Assembly: GCA_947579665.1 (NCBI GenBank)
Contig: OX388347.1
Coordinates: forward strand, 20,948,562-21,012,561
Length of the DNA stretch: 64,000 nucleotides
Reading direction: 5' to 3'
DNA from: Sympetrum striolatum
Taxonomy: Eukaryota > Arthropoda > Insecta > Odonata > Libellulidae
Shown: positions 36,229 through 48,884 of the stretch, one piece after another
How positions within the stretch are numbered: the first letter of the stretch is position 1
Layout of the letters: each line of letters starts with the position of its first letter
Made by a program: the position numbers and the translations under genes
The notes under the pieces: generated by a model
Seen by the model: the letters and a program-made list of their open reading frames with translations, nothing else
Database searches by the model: none
Told to the model about the DNA's origin: nothing

Positions 36229-36250
36229 TTTGCATTATTTTATAACCATC

Positions 36251-37067
36251 AGCAGCCCTGCCTTATTATTCATGATTGTTAATATAATTTATAATTTATA
36301 TAAATTATATATAAATATATAATTGTTAAAACTTACTGAAGCATGTACAATATCTATTTAACTAACGTATATTTATACAAATTATCGACTAGAGCAAATA
36401 ATTAGGTTTTTCATGTACAATGTCACATTGTTTGTTGTATCAACACAGTTATGGTGCTTAAATAATTGTTGGAATCAATACTTCTTTAGCATATAATGTT
36501 CAAATTACAGTGTCTCGTTATGTAATGATTCTGAGATATTTAAAATTTGTGTCAAGTATCAGATACTACTTTGTAACTCTTAAAAATCGGCTTTCAGTTA
36601 TTTCTTAAATATTTCATTTCTTTCTTATCCCTCCAAAACTGGAGGCACCATCATTTGAATTTCATCTTTCGGGAAATTCATGTCTCCAGAATTTCACTAT
36701 TTTTGTAGCACATGGCGAATGAAACCTTCACCTAATCAAAGAAAATACTGTTTTTTACATTCTTTTTATCTATTATTAAACATTCCTAGATCTATCATAT
36801 ACTGAAGTTACAAATATCCTATTAACATGGGACCCTCCCAATTTATTTACCTCTTTCACTTCTACCTCCATCTTTCCCAATTCTATCTTTTAGAGATCAC
36901 TATTATGCTGGATGAACCTGAAATAAACCATTTCATTTTCCGTACTTTTTTCTTAACTTAAATGTAATACATAGATTTCAATAAGACCTATGCTTCAACG
37001 AGAATTAGTGTCTTTAATTATAACTTTCTGTTTCAATTTTATAAAAAACTTAATAACTTCAATTCAC
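36251..37067. other. non-coding stretch, no gene seen
   Basis: Very AT-rich, with TATATAAATTATA-type runs around 36280-36325. No frame or repeat partner was seen. Confidence 0.55.
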
Positions 37068-37180
37068 GATTTCATTGCTCACAAAGTAAATAGAACACCT
37101 GCCCTGAAAGTGGTAGACCTAGGTTCGAATCCCAGTCAAGTCACTACATTTTACTTCTTATACAACCTTGCACAACCACT
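37068..37180 (+). mobile_element. tRNA-derived SINE, copy 2
   Basis: The plus strand carries AGAACACCTGCCC, then GAAAGTGG, GTAGACCTAGGTTCGAATCC (B box at 37122-37132) and CAAGTCACTACATTTTACTT. This parallels the minus-strand copy at 11.4 kb through both tRNA and body segments. The A box region (AGTAAATAGAACACC) is more decayed than in copy 1. It is not a functional tRNA, since the T stem has a mismatch and the acceptor stem does not close. Confidence 0.8.
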
Positions 37181-40100
37181 ATTAGAGATGACTTTAAGCG
37201 TTTCCGGTATAGCTGAAAAAATGTGTCAAGCTTGTTTCTATGTATTCTATTAGAGGGGAGACAAGAGAGAGTGTTAACTCGCCGTTTTTGCATGTTAAGC
37301 GAGAATAGGCGCCGAGGATGATGGAAACAGACGTACTTAAGATTCCAGAAAGAGTCAGAGACGAGATGGAAGAAATGTGCTGATTATGTGCTTCCTCTCG
37401 GAGAAAGAGGGGCGGGAGGCATTTCGGAGGCTAAGATGCCAAACCTCGAGGATGAAAGTCCGTAGTATTAGAGATTGCGGTTACGTCCATGGAAAAATCC
37501 TGTTTAGATCAAAAAAGAAGTTTCTTTCAATTGGATTTCTTTTGCTGCGATGAAAGTCCTTAAATTTCAGATTCATAATTATAAGATCCCGTTTCTTTCC
37601 AGTCATGGAAAAGGACAAAATAATTCTCATTCGGCAATCAAATACAATCACGACTAAACGTTTCGTGGAAAAATAAAGACCCTCACAAAATCAAACGATG
37701 ATACTTGTAGAAAATCATTAACAGACTGTCAATGCGATTTATGAGGCAATAAATTGGTTTTAATAAGAGACAATATTAAATTAAATGATAACCATCTGAA
37801 AGCGTCTCCACTGACGGGGCGGCGGATCTTTGCTCTATGGTTTATTTTTTTAAGAAGAAGCCAAAACACGGGTTCGCTACTAAAAATCTTGTTAGTGCTG
37901 TCATCTTATTGACTTTTATCTTAATATGTGGCCAATTAAGAATCACATTTAATGTCCCTTAGACATCAATAGCTTGTTGATGTGTGTATTTCAAAGTAGT
38001 ATCGGAGACAGATCTTTGTAGACGAATCCATTTTAAGATAGTAAGTATTTATTTATACGAAAACGGCTATCTGTTATCGTGTGGCCTATTGGGAAATCGT
38101 GAATCTAAGGAGCCACCTGCGGCTGAAGGTCTGCACGCGAACTATCCGATACTTCCTATCAATAGAATATCTTCTATAAAACAATTTATCTTGTTGCTTG
38201 GAAACATACTTACTACATAGAAGATTTTGTGAATGGTTGTTAGTGTGTGGATGGTATAGCTATTGGATCAGCTGAAGACATATCTGAATTCAATGCATGC
38301 TGATGTCACTTGCGTATATATCTGTATAATTTCTACACCTTGTTAACATTTAAGTTTCGTCTGTTTCACCCATCAGCCCGCTGCTCAAAAATTACACTTG
38401 CGTTCTTTTTAATAAATTTAGTAATCCAAAAGTAAGCTGCAGTTTCTTTTCTTCGTCATCTACGATTTATTGAAATACCTATTTAAAATTAATTCGAATT
38501 TTTTGGAGTACCCTTCTGAGGATATTCTTGAGCAATTAATCAAAAATTCTAAACTATCATTCAACCAAAACCAAATTTGGATTTAATAAAAATGTACGAC
38601 GTTCTAACTTTTAGATCTGTACACCGTAAATTGTATTTCTAAATTACTGTAACCACTGCCACGAGGTCTTGCACCTACTTGCAGTGTAGTATACATAATA
38701 AAATTTAATCCAGTTTCCGTCTTTTTTTCAACAAATGTAAAGTAGAAAATAATTGATTAACTGCACGTCTACTTTTTTCTGATTAAAATTTCAAGGATCT
38801 TCTATTCAGTAGCTTCCTGCCTATTTATCATTATTGCATACAGGTTTTTCTTAAATATTCACATGAATATCTTTTACATCTCAAAATCAAGAGTAAAACG
38901 ATGAAAAGTTTTCATTGTTTTCCTCTTTATCATTTCACTGTATCGTCCCTTCCACAACTTGTCTCTCTAATCTATTTAATCTCAAACTGCTGTTTTCTCT
39001 GCCTGTTTATTCTTCGTGTCGAAACTGTTTTCTATATAAGCCTATACACTTTCAAAATTCCTACACAAGCACAGTCCTTTAATTACTATCATTCCCCTAC
39101 AAAAGATTACATTTTCTCTCACTGGAATACGGTTGTATTTTCTTCGCACGTTCATGTGTTAATTTCAGTGTGTTGTTTTCTCGATGTCTTCAAGCTCTTT
39201 GTAATTCAATCATCTTTATAACCTTTTTCCCATGGGAAGCGTCCTTACCAGGAGATCTTCTTATTGTTAAGCTCGAAAAATGAATTTTCCTCCTTAAGAC
39301 TGCAACCTTTATTTGACTCCAACGTTTTTCTTTTGGAGTGAATAAAAACATGACTTGAAATTGACTTAGTATGTATGTTGATAGAATTAATCTCATTTTG
39401 TCTATACTTAATAGTTTTGACGTTTTCTTATTACATGTATTCCAGCATGCGGAATTGTTCCATATCTCGATTATTTTTTTAGCCCGTTCTCTGTCCCACC
39501 CTTCCACTTTTACAGAACAGGTCGATTTACGTTTTCAAGTCGCGCGTCCGATTAGCATGCACCTCTTGTTGGCCTAAGCCGTTATCGCTTCCAAGCGAAG
39601 GAAAAATCGGTCACTCGATCGAAATTTTCTTTTCTTTGAGGCGACTCTATCTTCTGAATTTCTTTCATCGCCCATTATCTGTCTCACATTTCCTCCTTCC
39701 TATCTTTAATATGGCATCGATGCTTGTTTTTCGAAAAGTTGATTGTTTTAGTCTTGTTTATGATGATAGGAAAGTAATAGCTGAAAATATTGCGGCATTT
39801 TAATTCATGCGTTACATAAAATTGCTTACGGTATGTGACTTAATCCAATGAAAGAAGCAGATTCAGTTCTCTCCTTTGCTCAGTTCTTTTGTCTGCGCTC
39901 TGTGACTCGAAGAGTCAGTTTCTTGTGATTTCCCACCCATCAAGGACGGCTTCCCACTACTAAATTACTAGTAGTACTGTAAAGTAGTCGTATGTGCGTC
40001 CAATCACCCAATACATCCAACACTTTCAATAAATCTTTCCAGATGCAGGTTTAAGTGTCTACAGCTCTTATCTCCGGTTAGGTGCATGCCTATATATAAA

Positions 40101-42000
40101 ATAATTTCAAGGTTCTTCCTGTCTAGTATAAATCAAGGATTCATAATAAAATTTTCATCAACTGATAGATACAAATCCTTTATTTGTTCATTCATTCATT
40201 GGATAGCGGAAAGATGAATTCATTGGAAATGTTTTCTAAGCTGAAATCAAACTAAAATTACCTAAAAAATATTCCCTTGAAATTATGAGTCATTCTTTGG
40301 ATAGTTGACTAAAATTGCATTAACTTTTATTAAAAATTGCCCCATTTAGAAAACTTCACTGGAAATAACTTTCACGTCATAATTTAACTTGAAACTTTAA
40401 CTTGGAACAAAACCAAGCTCTAAGAATAATCTTCGCAATTTTAATCGAGATTCCCAAAGAAGCATTTGCAAAACGCGAAACTAAGCCAATTAACTATTCG
40501 CATTCGTGTGATTGGATTTCCATCAAGATAATTAGAAAGTGAATTGTAATCCCCGTAAATGGACGCGGAGATTAGGTTCACTTTCTACGAAATCCTTGAT
40601 AATTACCTCCGCTAGGAAGTCAGCTTTCGGCGAACTGTTTAATCAGCTACTAAAATACTCAGCGCAGTGAATTTTAATGGAACCCGAACTGGAAAATCTC
40701 GTTCTCGAGAGCGGCAATCGATGTCCAATCGCAATAAATCAATATTTCGGGGGAGGAAACATTCCTACGAATTCCCCAAAACTAAAATGAGAAAGTTGCG
40801 TTCCCGAGAGCGTTCCAATGCGACTGTAATCCATGTGAAGCAAAGGCAAAGAAAGGTGTTTCGCTTTAAAACAAACGGGCGGATCCAATGATGTAACCCC
40901 CCTGAGGCTGCATTCCGACGATATGCCCGCTATGAAAGCTTTACACTCCAAAAAAATAATGCATTTTTCTTTACTTGTGGAGTCTCTTCACTCCCTCTTC
41001 ATTTGCAGATTTGTTCAGCTCCTTTGGGTGGTGAAAACATTGTAGCTGCTCATTTTGTTGAAATTCATTACAATACGATTAATATATATTGGATTATAAT
41101 GGGATTAAAGATTTATTCTCTGGCGTTATGCACTAGCGGTTAACAAAGAATTCTATTGAAATGGAATAAATGACAAATTTTCGTTAAACATGCATTGAAG
41201 TCTTGCATTTACATCTACAATTTCATATTATTATAAGAGGCAGAAGATGCCTTCGCAACTTAATCTGGAAAGAGACTTTGAGGAATTACTTCTCTTGGCA
41301 GTATTCATAAGTTTTCATCATAATGGCCCACTACATAATGAAGATAGTAAACTGCTCATACGTTGTTCAAGAAACTAATATGGCTAAATTTCATGGTTAA
41401 TTAAATGCAGATTATAGTTTCCCTTCTCACTATCCACAAATATGTTAATTGAGCCTCTTCCTCTTAATAGGCAGGTCACGTCTAATATAATGAATAGAGT
41501 GTTGTAAAGTCAAATCGAAAGCTAGCGGCTAAGCGGCTCTGGATCCAGGGGTCAAAGGGGCGTCTTCCCCCATTCATGTCTTTATTGTAATAACTATTTG
41601 CCTAGGATGTGACTAGGAGCTTCAATTAATCTCTTCTGTGAAGGTTTTCTGCGATTACGATACATCCACTTTATTTATCTGGACAAAATTGCACCTCAGA
41701 AGTTAATTACAGACAAGCTCACAAGGAAATTGTCTTAAACCGCTCCACTCCCCTTGTCGAATTCCTAGATCTGCCCTAGGCCTAAAGCTAGGCTTTAGCA
41801 TATAAAACATACTAGCCTCATCAGCATATAAACAAACCTCAAGGATCGCAGATTTTAAATTCGTCCCTCAATAGCTAAACATTGTCCTGTGTTTCGTTTA
41901 GCAGTCGACCGGTTTTCGCTTCTAATGATCGCGTTCTATTTTAGCTAACAAAATACAAACTGTAAATGGATTAAATTTTCGTATTAATAGTGACATTTGC
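37181..42000. other. gene-free stretch
   Basis: No gene recognised. A 106-codon frame at 38901-39221 is Phe/Ser/Leu-rich, as expected of T-rich DNA. Two CGTTC(T/C)CGAGAGCG motifs lie about 100 bases apart (near 40699 and 40799). Positions 41785-41800 hold a small hairpin CTAAAGC/GCTTTAG. None of these supports a gene. Confidence 0.5.
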
Positions 42001-42002
42001 GA

Positions 42003-42235
42003 AGTCCGCATGTAATAGTTACGTGTAGTTATGCGCCTGTGTAGAGGGCGCAGGTGTGTGACGTGTCGGGACGCAATGTGGGTCGGAGGCTCCGACTGAA
42101 GTCACGGGTATATTTAGCCAGAGACGTGGGCGTTTCGTGGAACGGCGGCGGGGGAGGTCAAGAGGGGGAGTTGTTGACAGTGCGCTGGAGGGAGCGCTTT
42201 TTGGCGCGCAGGTAGTGGTCACCGAATGCCATACT
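42003..42235. promoter_or_regulatory. CpG-rich block, possible promoter or regulatory region
   Basis: About 230 bp with roughly 20 CpG dinucleotides, far denser than the AT-rich flanks, with GC-rich runs such as AACGGCGGCGGGGGAGGTCA and GGAGCGCTTTTTGGCGCGCA. A 67-codon Pro/Thr/Ser-rich minus-strand frame crosses it and could be compositional or an exon fragment. No TATA box, initiator or splice signal is decisive. It is one of the better candidates in the window for a functional non-repeat element. Confidence 0.35.
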
Positions 42236-45200
42236 CACTTTCCCTTCAACATTTACAGACATCCGTGAAGAAATTAAGCCTATCGCAGAGGTCCGAATTC
42301 TTGTCTATATATTAGAAACCCGGGAGAGGAGGAAAAATGACGAGGTTGTTACCCGCAGCTTCTTTCACTAATGAACCTTCGTGTTGAAATTGATAATGAA
42401 ACTGTCGAAAAAGGAAGATGGAGCAAGCTTCTTGTTTTGGAAGGAACTACCGCAATATCGGGGTCAAAGAAATGTTGAACTTGCTTTTATTTTACATTGT
42501 ACTACATTTTCGGTATCCTATAATCTCGTTGAGAATAGACATAAATATACAATGGCAATATATTGGGAAAGAAATTACTTATGATTTTATGAGACGATTA
42601 CATTCACCATTTACAAGTCATTGTACAGTTCTACAATACAAAGATAAGAAGTTTTATCTAACTGAACATTCCAGAGTCTACTTTCAAACGATAATTCTTA
42701 ACGTAAATTGTCTGTATTCCAAGACGCTAATTTGTAAGGATGTCATGACTGAATATCTGAAAATGTTCACATTCGTCAGTTCCCATCTTTATGAGAGACA
42801 TTCATCTACTTCTGGAAAACCATTGGCTCTTTTCCCTTTACCTCAATTTCTCAGACTAGTTTTTATCAGCTCAATTAAATATTCGTTTCCTAAATTTTAA
42901 TAAATTCCGATCGTATTTAGTCAATTCCTGAGCTATTTCTTGCTCTAAAGGAATCAGTGTCTAGCCTGATTGTATGGTTTCCCTTCTCATCTTCGTTATA
43001 TTTATCTCCTATTATTCTGTCGCTCATTTTGCCCGTTTTGCACATATTCTTTCCATATGCATACATTTTGTTCACTCTTTAATAAGTTCGTAATTATATC
43101 GGTCAGGAAGTGTTTTCCCTTCCAGTAATTGAATTTTATTTATTTATCAATGGTGTCATAATGATATTTGCCGCTCCATGCTCACGTATCTTGCTCTTGC
43201 ATTTCTTCGCTCACGTATTGCATCCATTCTTCTCTTTTGCTCTTCGTATTATTCAATTACTCATTATTTTGGTGCCTCTTTTGTCATCCTAATGCTTCTT
43301 TTATCAGCTGTGAAATTCAACTTCAGGTTAACGGGATTTTATAGATGAGAAATCATTTATGCATGATATCGAGATTAGCTATTTTTATGGGCGTTGCGAT
43401 GGCACTTGCAATGGTCGTGATTTTGCGTCGCGAATGCGAAACACGATGCACTCTGTGACAGTATGGATAGTTGACTTATTTTATCGGATGTTATCTTTAT
43501 TATTTCCGCTTGTTGACTATTTGCGTCATTGTTTTGTATTTTAAATGACACTGCTTGAGATGGTTACTATCAAACAAACAGTCTCATTTAGATTGTCAAG
43601 AAATTCTTTCTATTGATAAAAGTATACTTTCAGATGAAATTTTATATTTCATTTGAGCTAACTGTTATTTACGTAATTTTATTGGTTCTATTATTTTGAA
43701 TTAAAAATTCTTTACGTTGAATTTCCACTATGTTGACAAAATTCCTAACGATTACGATTGATAAATAAGTGTGGCTTATATTTATTCTCTCAAATACTAT
43801 ACACATGAAAATCATTCTTAAGTAAATGTAAGATCCCTGCTAAGGTAATCTTAATAGTCACAGAAAGTCAGATTTTGTCGAGGAGAAGGAATGCCGATAA
43901 TAATAAGTATCACAATAAAATAACAGAAGTAAGTACTTGTGGATTTTATAATAAGTATCGTCGTGAGGGCCTTTTGTGTATCTTTACTTTCTTCTCTTAA
44001 ACTCTTAGTATTCCAATGGAAGATATTGACGGAACTGTATAAGCGCGCGATGAGCTCTAAATGAACCAGAAACTCGTTCTCTTCTCTCTATCTTCTACTC
44101 TTAAATTAAAGAATTTATTATTTTTTCGTATTCTTAGGTTTGTGATAACCATTTCAAATTTTGGTGTGAGTGAAACGAATTTTGGTGGTCCTAAATATAT
44201 AAAGTGCTCCTTAAAAATTGTTCATGGTTTATTCTCAACATTATATGTGTAGGTCCCGATTCACCACCAGCGGAAATATGTGAAGGTGATGAGAGGTTAC
44301 TGCTAACTTCCCGAAAACTGAAATTTCCGAGTTGGTACTGTGTACTTTTCGTAGGGAATTATGTTTATCATCGGTGCGCATACATCCGTATTGCACGAAG
44401 GTATTCTTTTTACCCGGGGTCAGTAACTTGCAGGGTAATTGCAGTTACACCAATTTTAAAACCGAATGAATTATGAATACTGCCGTTAAGAAAAGCGAAC
44501 GCGCTATATTTTTACGAGGTACTTCTTTTTAAGACATTCAATTAGCCGAGAAATATTCAAGTCGAGAAAGCACACCTTTAAGTGTTCTGATTTTTACGAT
44601 TTAACGATTCCGTTTCCTTTTAACCCTTTCAGGCAGATATGTGGCAACGCCGAGAACCTTATCGCTCGAATCTATCGGCTATTAACCTCAGCGGCTCTCC
44701 AATCATTTTCCAATGAAATATGTAAGAGATTTGCCGTAAACCCATATAACCTAATGATGGGTTACCATGGTCTCGCAGTTGCCATCCAAGGCTCCCTCTA
44801 GAACGTGGGCGGTGCTGCGAAACTGCGCTATTTCGAAGGACGCCTAAGCACTTCAAATCCTCGAAGCACCAATTGGTGCGGATTGGAAGGTATAAAGGAA
44901 AGAAGGGGCGAGTAAAAATTGGGTCTTGAGGCGATAGAGTACCGTTGCGTTGGGATCTCTAGTCGATATGAAGAACAACCTCCGCAAAATACCGAAGCCG
45001 TACATTAGATTCGGCAATTTAACGCATCCAAAGCGCCCTGGAAAGACGTCTCATAGATTTATATTCTCTTTCGAGGCGCCATTTATCATTCTTCGGCTTC
45101 GCTCTATAATTTCATTTACATTATAGAAATTAGCCAGCGTTTCTTCCCAGTTGAAGGCTAATTTTTATGCTTATTCCTACCAGCAAGCAATTCTCAGTGA

Positions 45201-48200
45201 CCGATTTATGTGGCACGAATTGAGAACTGTAAAGAACGGAGAGGTAGCTGGGAAAGATGAGAAGGTAGAACACATTTGCCCTTTTCTGAATGAATGTGGA
45301 ACTGAAATTCTGGATTCTAGGGTAATAACCTCCTTAAAAGTAGTCGGCGAGAAACTAGCTTTTCGGAAACATCTGAAGGCCGTACGACACACGAGTTTCA
45401 ATGATCATGGTTAGCTGTCGTGGGTTACTTGGAAATGTCTCTTAATTCGATTATTTATCAACAATTCCTTCTGCTGGATGTTTACTTTCCCACTGCTTTA
45501 GTTCTAAGCAAATTGGTTGGCTCAGTAGCTCTTCTGTCATATGTTCCTGCCATTCTTTGGACATTTAGGGATATATAGGTAGGGATCGAGGTGATAAACG
45601 ATGTACGCGAAGCATCGGGGCTCTTGGGAGAGTAGGAAATATTAGGATAACTGTGAGAATGATTTCCTTTTTTGATTAGGGTGTAAATGGATCAATGGAT
45701 GCCTTCGAAATACTTTGCTAAAGTATGTAGGGTTTGCCGTTGGTGATATAAATATCAGCCCACCAAATTAATTTGGTTGTTGTGGTGCACACCTTATGGA
45801 GGGAGATAAGCAGGTATTGACAGAGGATGTATGTAAACGAATAGAATTCAATTCAATAGAAATTGAAGAGGTTATTGGGGAACGAAATCAAACGGCAAGT
45901 AAAGAGAGGCAGAAGATGCCAGAGGGATAGTGGGAAGTTCGCTGGTTAAGCGATGGGATATTGGATAAAATTATGAAAAGAATGAAAAAGGAGTGGGCGA
46001 AAGGTAGGCAAGGTCAGCGAAGATAGAGGGCGATGACGAACAGTAAGCGTAGGATGGAAAAAAGGAAAGAGACGAAAGAATAAGACAACGGAAGTTATTA
46101 TGCCGAAGTTGATTTAGTCTTCGGAATGAAAAAATGTTGAAGGTTACGGTTCTTCTTCTGAGACGGGGAAAACTGATCCAATCGCAACATATTTCATTCT
46201 CTATAAGTAATTGAATGTGGTCGAAAGTAAGGGAAAAGGTCAGTGAGAATTCTAAAGGTTCCGACGGGAAATGGATGTGGTTACAGAGTAGGTTGGCCTA
46301 TGCCAATTTCATTATTATTAGTAGCTAGAACATATGAAAAAACACGAATTATGTCATACGTATCTCTATGGTGGAAAGTTACATGCCGTATGGGCAGTTT
46401 ATTTTTTAAATGTAATTTTTATTTATCAATAGTTACTTTATGTGTGTTTATCTGTGCGCTCTTTAAAAAAATGTCAAACTGTATTGTTAACACTTATTAT
46501 AATAGCAATATATAAACATTATTTATATAATGTTTCATCGATTCTTAAAAAAATATCTACGCAAGTCCTAGAAATTAAGTAGTCCTTACATTTCTGTTAG
46601 TCATTATTTTTTATAAAATGTCCAAAAGGAGAAAACTTTTAATTTTAGCAGAACTGAGGATTGCGAGACATATATTTGTTCATTTTTCTCTTAAAAAGGA
46701 CCGCAAGATCTGTAGAAAAATAATCAGATTTGCGTAATATAAAAAAAACTGGAAGTCCCTCATTTACAAACCTCATTACCCCTATTATTTACCACCACTC
46801 GGCTCTTACATTTAAAACGTTAATACTAATTGTGACCAACTTTTAACCGAAATTGAGGAACACATTCACAGGTTAATGGCTCGCCCAAGTATTTTATTTT
46901 GAAATTTATATCTTAAGTAGTTGCAAGGATATGTTAACGGTTAGTTTGCAGGACTATATTCCATGTTCTAGCATGAAAGATAAAACCAAAAGTTAAATAG
47001 AGATGTGCTCAGTGACGTTGTCTGGAATGCGTTGCACCGACTGAAAGCGTGGAGACATCAACGATCGATGAGAGCGAGGCCCCGCTGTGTTGTGGAGGCT
47101 GTCGGAATGACGGTGAAAGGCAGCAGAAATAGGGGAGAAGAAATCCAAGAAAGGCATCTTTTTGCGGCGAAGATCATTTGAATAGAGTTATAGAAAGTTG
47201 CTTTTCGAGTACTATCTGTTTGTACTTTATTGACTTAAAATAACAACTTCAATTTATCCAGAGTTGAGTGAACTACTTCTTTAGCATTCCATCTCTTTTT
47301 AAGTCCACGCGGCCAAAATTCCTGCATTTTTAGCACTATATTCTATCCCTCGACAGCTGAGCACTATTTTATGTTTAACATTACATTTTTTATGTTTCTT
47401 ACAGTTTTTTTTTTTCAGAATTCTATCTGTAACAGTCTCCTCAACTTCTCATAATCAGTATGTCTGCTCCGCCCATTTCCTCTGCCACAATATTTCGATC
47501 ATTATCGTTTTCCAGCCCCAATTTTCTTATTCTTTTTCCGTTACATTTGAGTTTTCTCTTCTTAAATCAAAATAAATCCACATTTCCATTGTCTTGTTAT
47601 ATTTCTCGTACCTCACTCTCGAAGTTTACAATTTTCTTTTCGTCACGTTAAAATATATTTTTCCGTACTGTTTCAACCTATGTAGTAAATCTTACAACCA
47701 AACTAAGAACTCATTTCGTTTGCAAAAACTGATCCGCCTTATCATATTGATCCCTTGCTCTCTCGCTATTCTTTCTGGTGTTCATAAAATGTTATTTCTT
47801 TGCTGTCCTGGATATCTCGGGTGGGGGTAGAATCACGAATAAAATGTGTGCTCAAACATGTAATCGGTGTTTGAGTGTACAAGAATAAGGAAGAAAAAAT
47901 ATTTCAGAAATATACGTAGCTTGGGAATAATAAAGGTAACTAATAGAACGTAAAGTTGTGCCTTAAGACAGATTTCAATTCCTACAAAACATAAAACACC
48001 TCAATCCAACATGTTTATAAACTACCATTCAGTATTTTAAATGGAGATATTGAAATTCTTTCTGATTATCTCCTTCTGGAGTGCTGATAAACTGGATTGA
48101 TATTTGGCCATGAGTAAGCAGAAGTTCACTGATCCTTAGATAATCTTTTTCACCTCAAAATAGCAATGTTGACCATTAAATGGGAATTAGTTGTACGCTG

Positions 48201-48608
48201 AATACCTTGATTTTGATGTATTCGGGATGATTTTAGCAGAAAAGTACATAGTCTGCAATACTTTTGTGCAAAGACGTCGCCGTTATTTCAGCAGAAGGCA
48301 TTTCCTCCCTCGAAAATCTCGTTTAGAAAATACGAGAGGTCACCTGTCCTTATTTGGAAGAACAGCGTCCTCTTGAAATTCATCCGCGTCGTCGCTTGCT
48401 TTTGTTTTTGTTTGGAACGTGCGGATCTCGAAGCTGCTGCTTTCTAACTCCCGATACGGATTGCTTCCACAACCGGCAAAAATTCCTCTCTCCATCCGAA
48501 AAATGTAGCCAGAGTGAGGTTTTTAACCGCTTCAGTAAACTGATTGTGTTTGCCGGGGAGAGTTTAAGGCCTTCTGTAAGTGTTTCATTATAATAACAAT
48601 AATAGTTT
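42236..48608. other. gene-free stretch
   Basis: No gene recognised. The 160-codon plus-strand frame at 42418-42900 is Phe/Tyr/Ile-rich and has no domain I know. Less AT-rich patches are at 44640-45080 and 47030-47160. A perfect 16-bp palindrome ACCAAATTAATTTGGT is at 45762-45777. T-rich sequence dominates 42900-43550 and 47280-47700. Confidence 0.5.
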
Positions 48609-48884
48609 AAATAATGTAGAGCAAATATTACGCAATGGTAAAGTATTTCCCATTAAAAAAAATCAAAAGTTCAACTTTTTGCTTTGTGTAAAGAAGAAAA
48701 CGTGAAAATTAAAAATAAACTTGAATAGGGGAAGTTATAAAGTTTGTTTTTAATTTTGATTCCCTTGATATGTTAAAACGGCGGACTTCAGCTTATATTT
48801 ATGGAAATTTTCTATTTAATCCATAATATTCCTAAGATTGCTAAATTATTTCGGCCATTGCACGTGCTACAAGGCCACACTACG
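48609..48884 (+). repeat. ~275-bp dispersed or duplicated repeat, uninterrupted copy
   Basis: Matches 52758-53919 in the same orientation once two insertions there are removed. Shared anchors in order: AAATAAT..ATATTACG, AATCAAAAGTT, GAAAGTT/GGAAGTTATAAAGTTTG, TTGAT, GTTAAAAC.GCGGACTT, then TTTC.GCCATTGCACG and CTACG. Identity is moderate (about two thirds by eye), so it is old. It is either an unnamed interspersed repeat or an ancient local duplication. It acts as the empty site for both insertions in the other copy. Confidence 0.7.

Larger units (their letters stand above)
35833..36250. mobile_element. palindromic element split by a LINE insertion
   Basis: Removing 35851-36153 and one copy of AGAATTT joins GTTATAATGCAAAAGAATTT directly to CACCAAAAACCATC. 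The result is an inverted-repeat element whose right arm (36201 to about 36250) reads back through GGTGAAATTCTTTTGCATTA. The undisturbed inner arms (36154-36181 and 36201-36228) are a perfect 28-bp inverted repeat around a 19-nt loop. The outer arms match less well because of a small length change near ATAATGC. The family is unknown and it has no coding capacity. Confidence 0.8.

Noticed and set aside
37068..37140. Functional tRNA gene
   Set aside because: Has A- and B-box-like sequence but the acceptor stem does not close and the T stem has a mismatch; the shared body with the 11.4-kb copy identifies it as a SINE.
41905..41940. GACCGGTTTTCG as a hammerhead 3' half
   Set aside because: Only about ten bases match the family and the 5' box is missing; probably chance.
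42418..42900. 160-codon plus-strand frame as a gene
   Set aside because: Phe/Tyr/Ile-rich composition expected from AT-rich DNA; no domain and no gene context.
44043..44056. GCGCGATGAGCT as a solo end of the 2.2-kb MITE
   Set aside because: A 12-bp match without the rest of the TIR is too weak.
41236..45920. Shared AGAGGCAGAAGATGCC at 41237 and 45905
   Set aside because: A 16-base match with no extension on either side; treated as coincidence.
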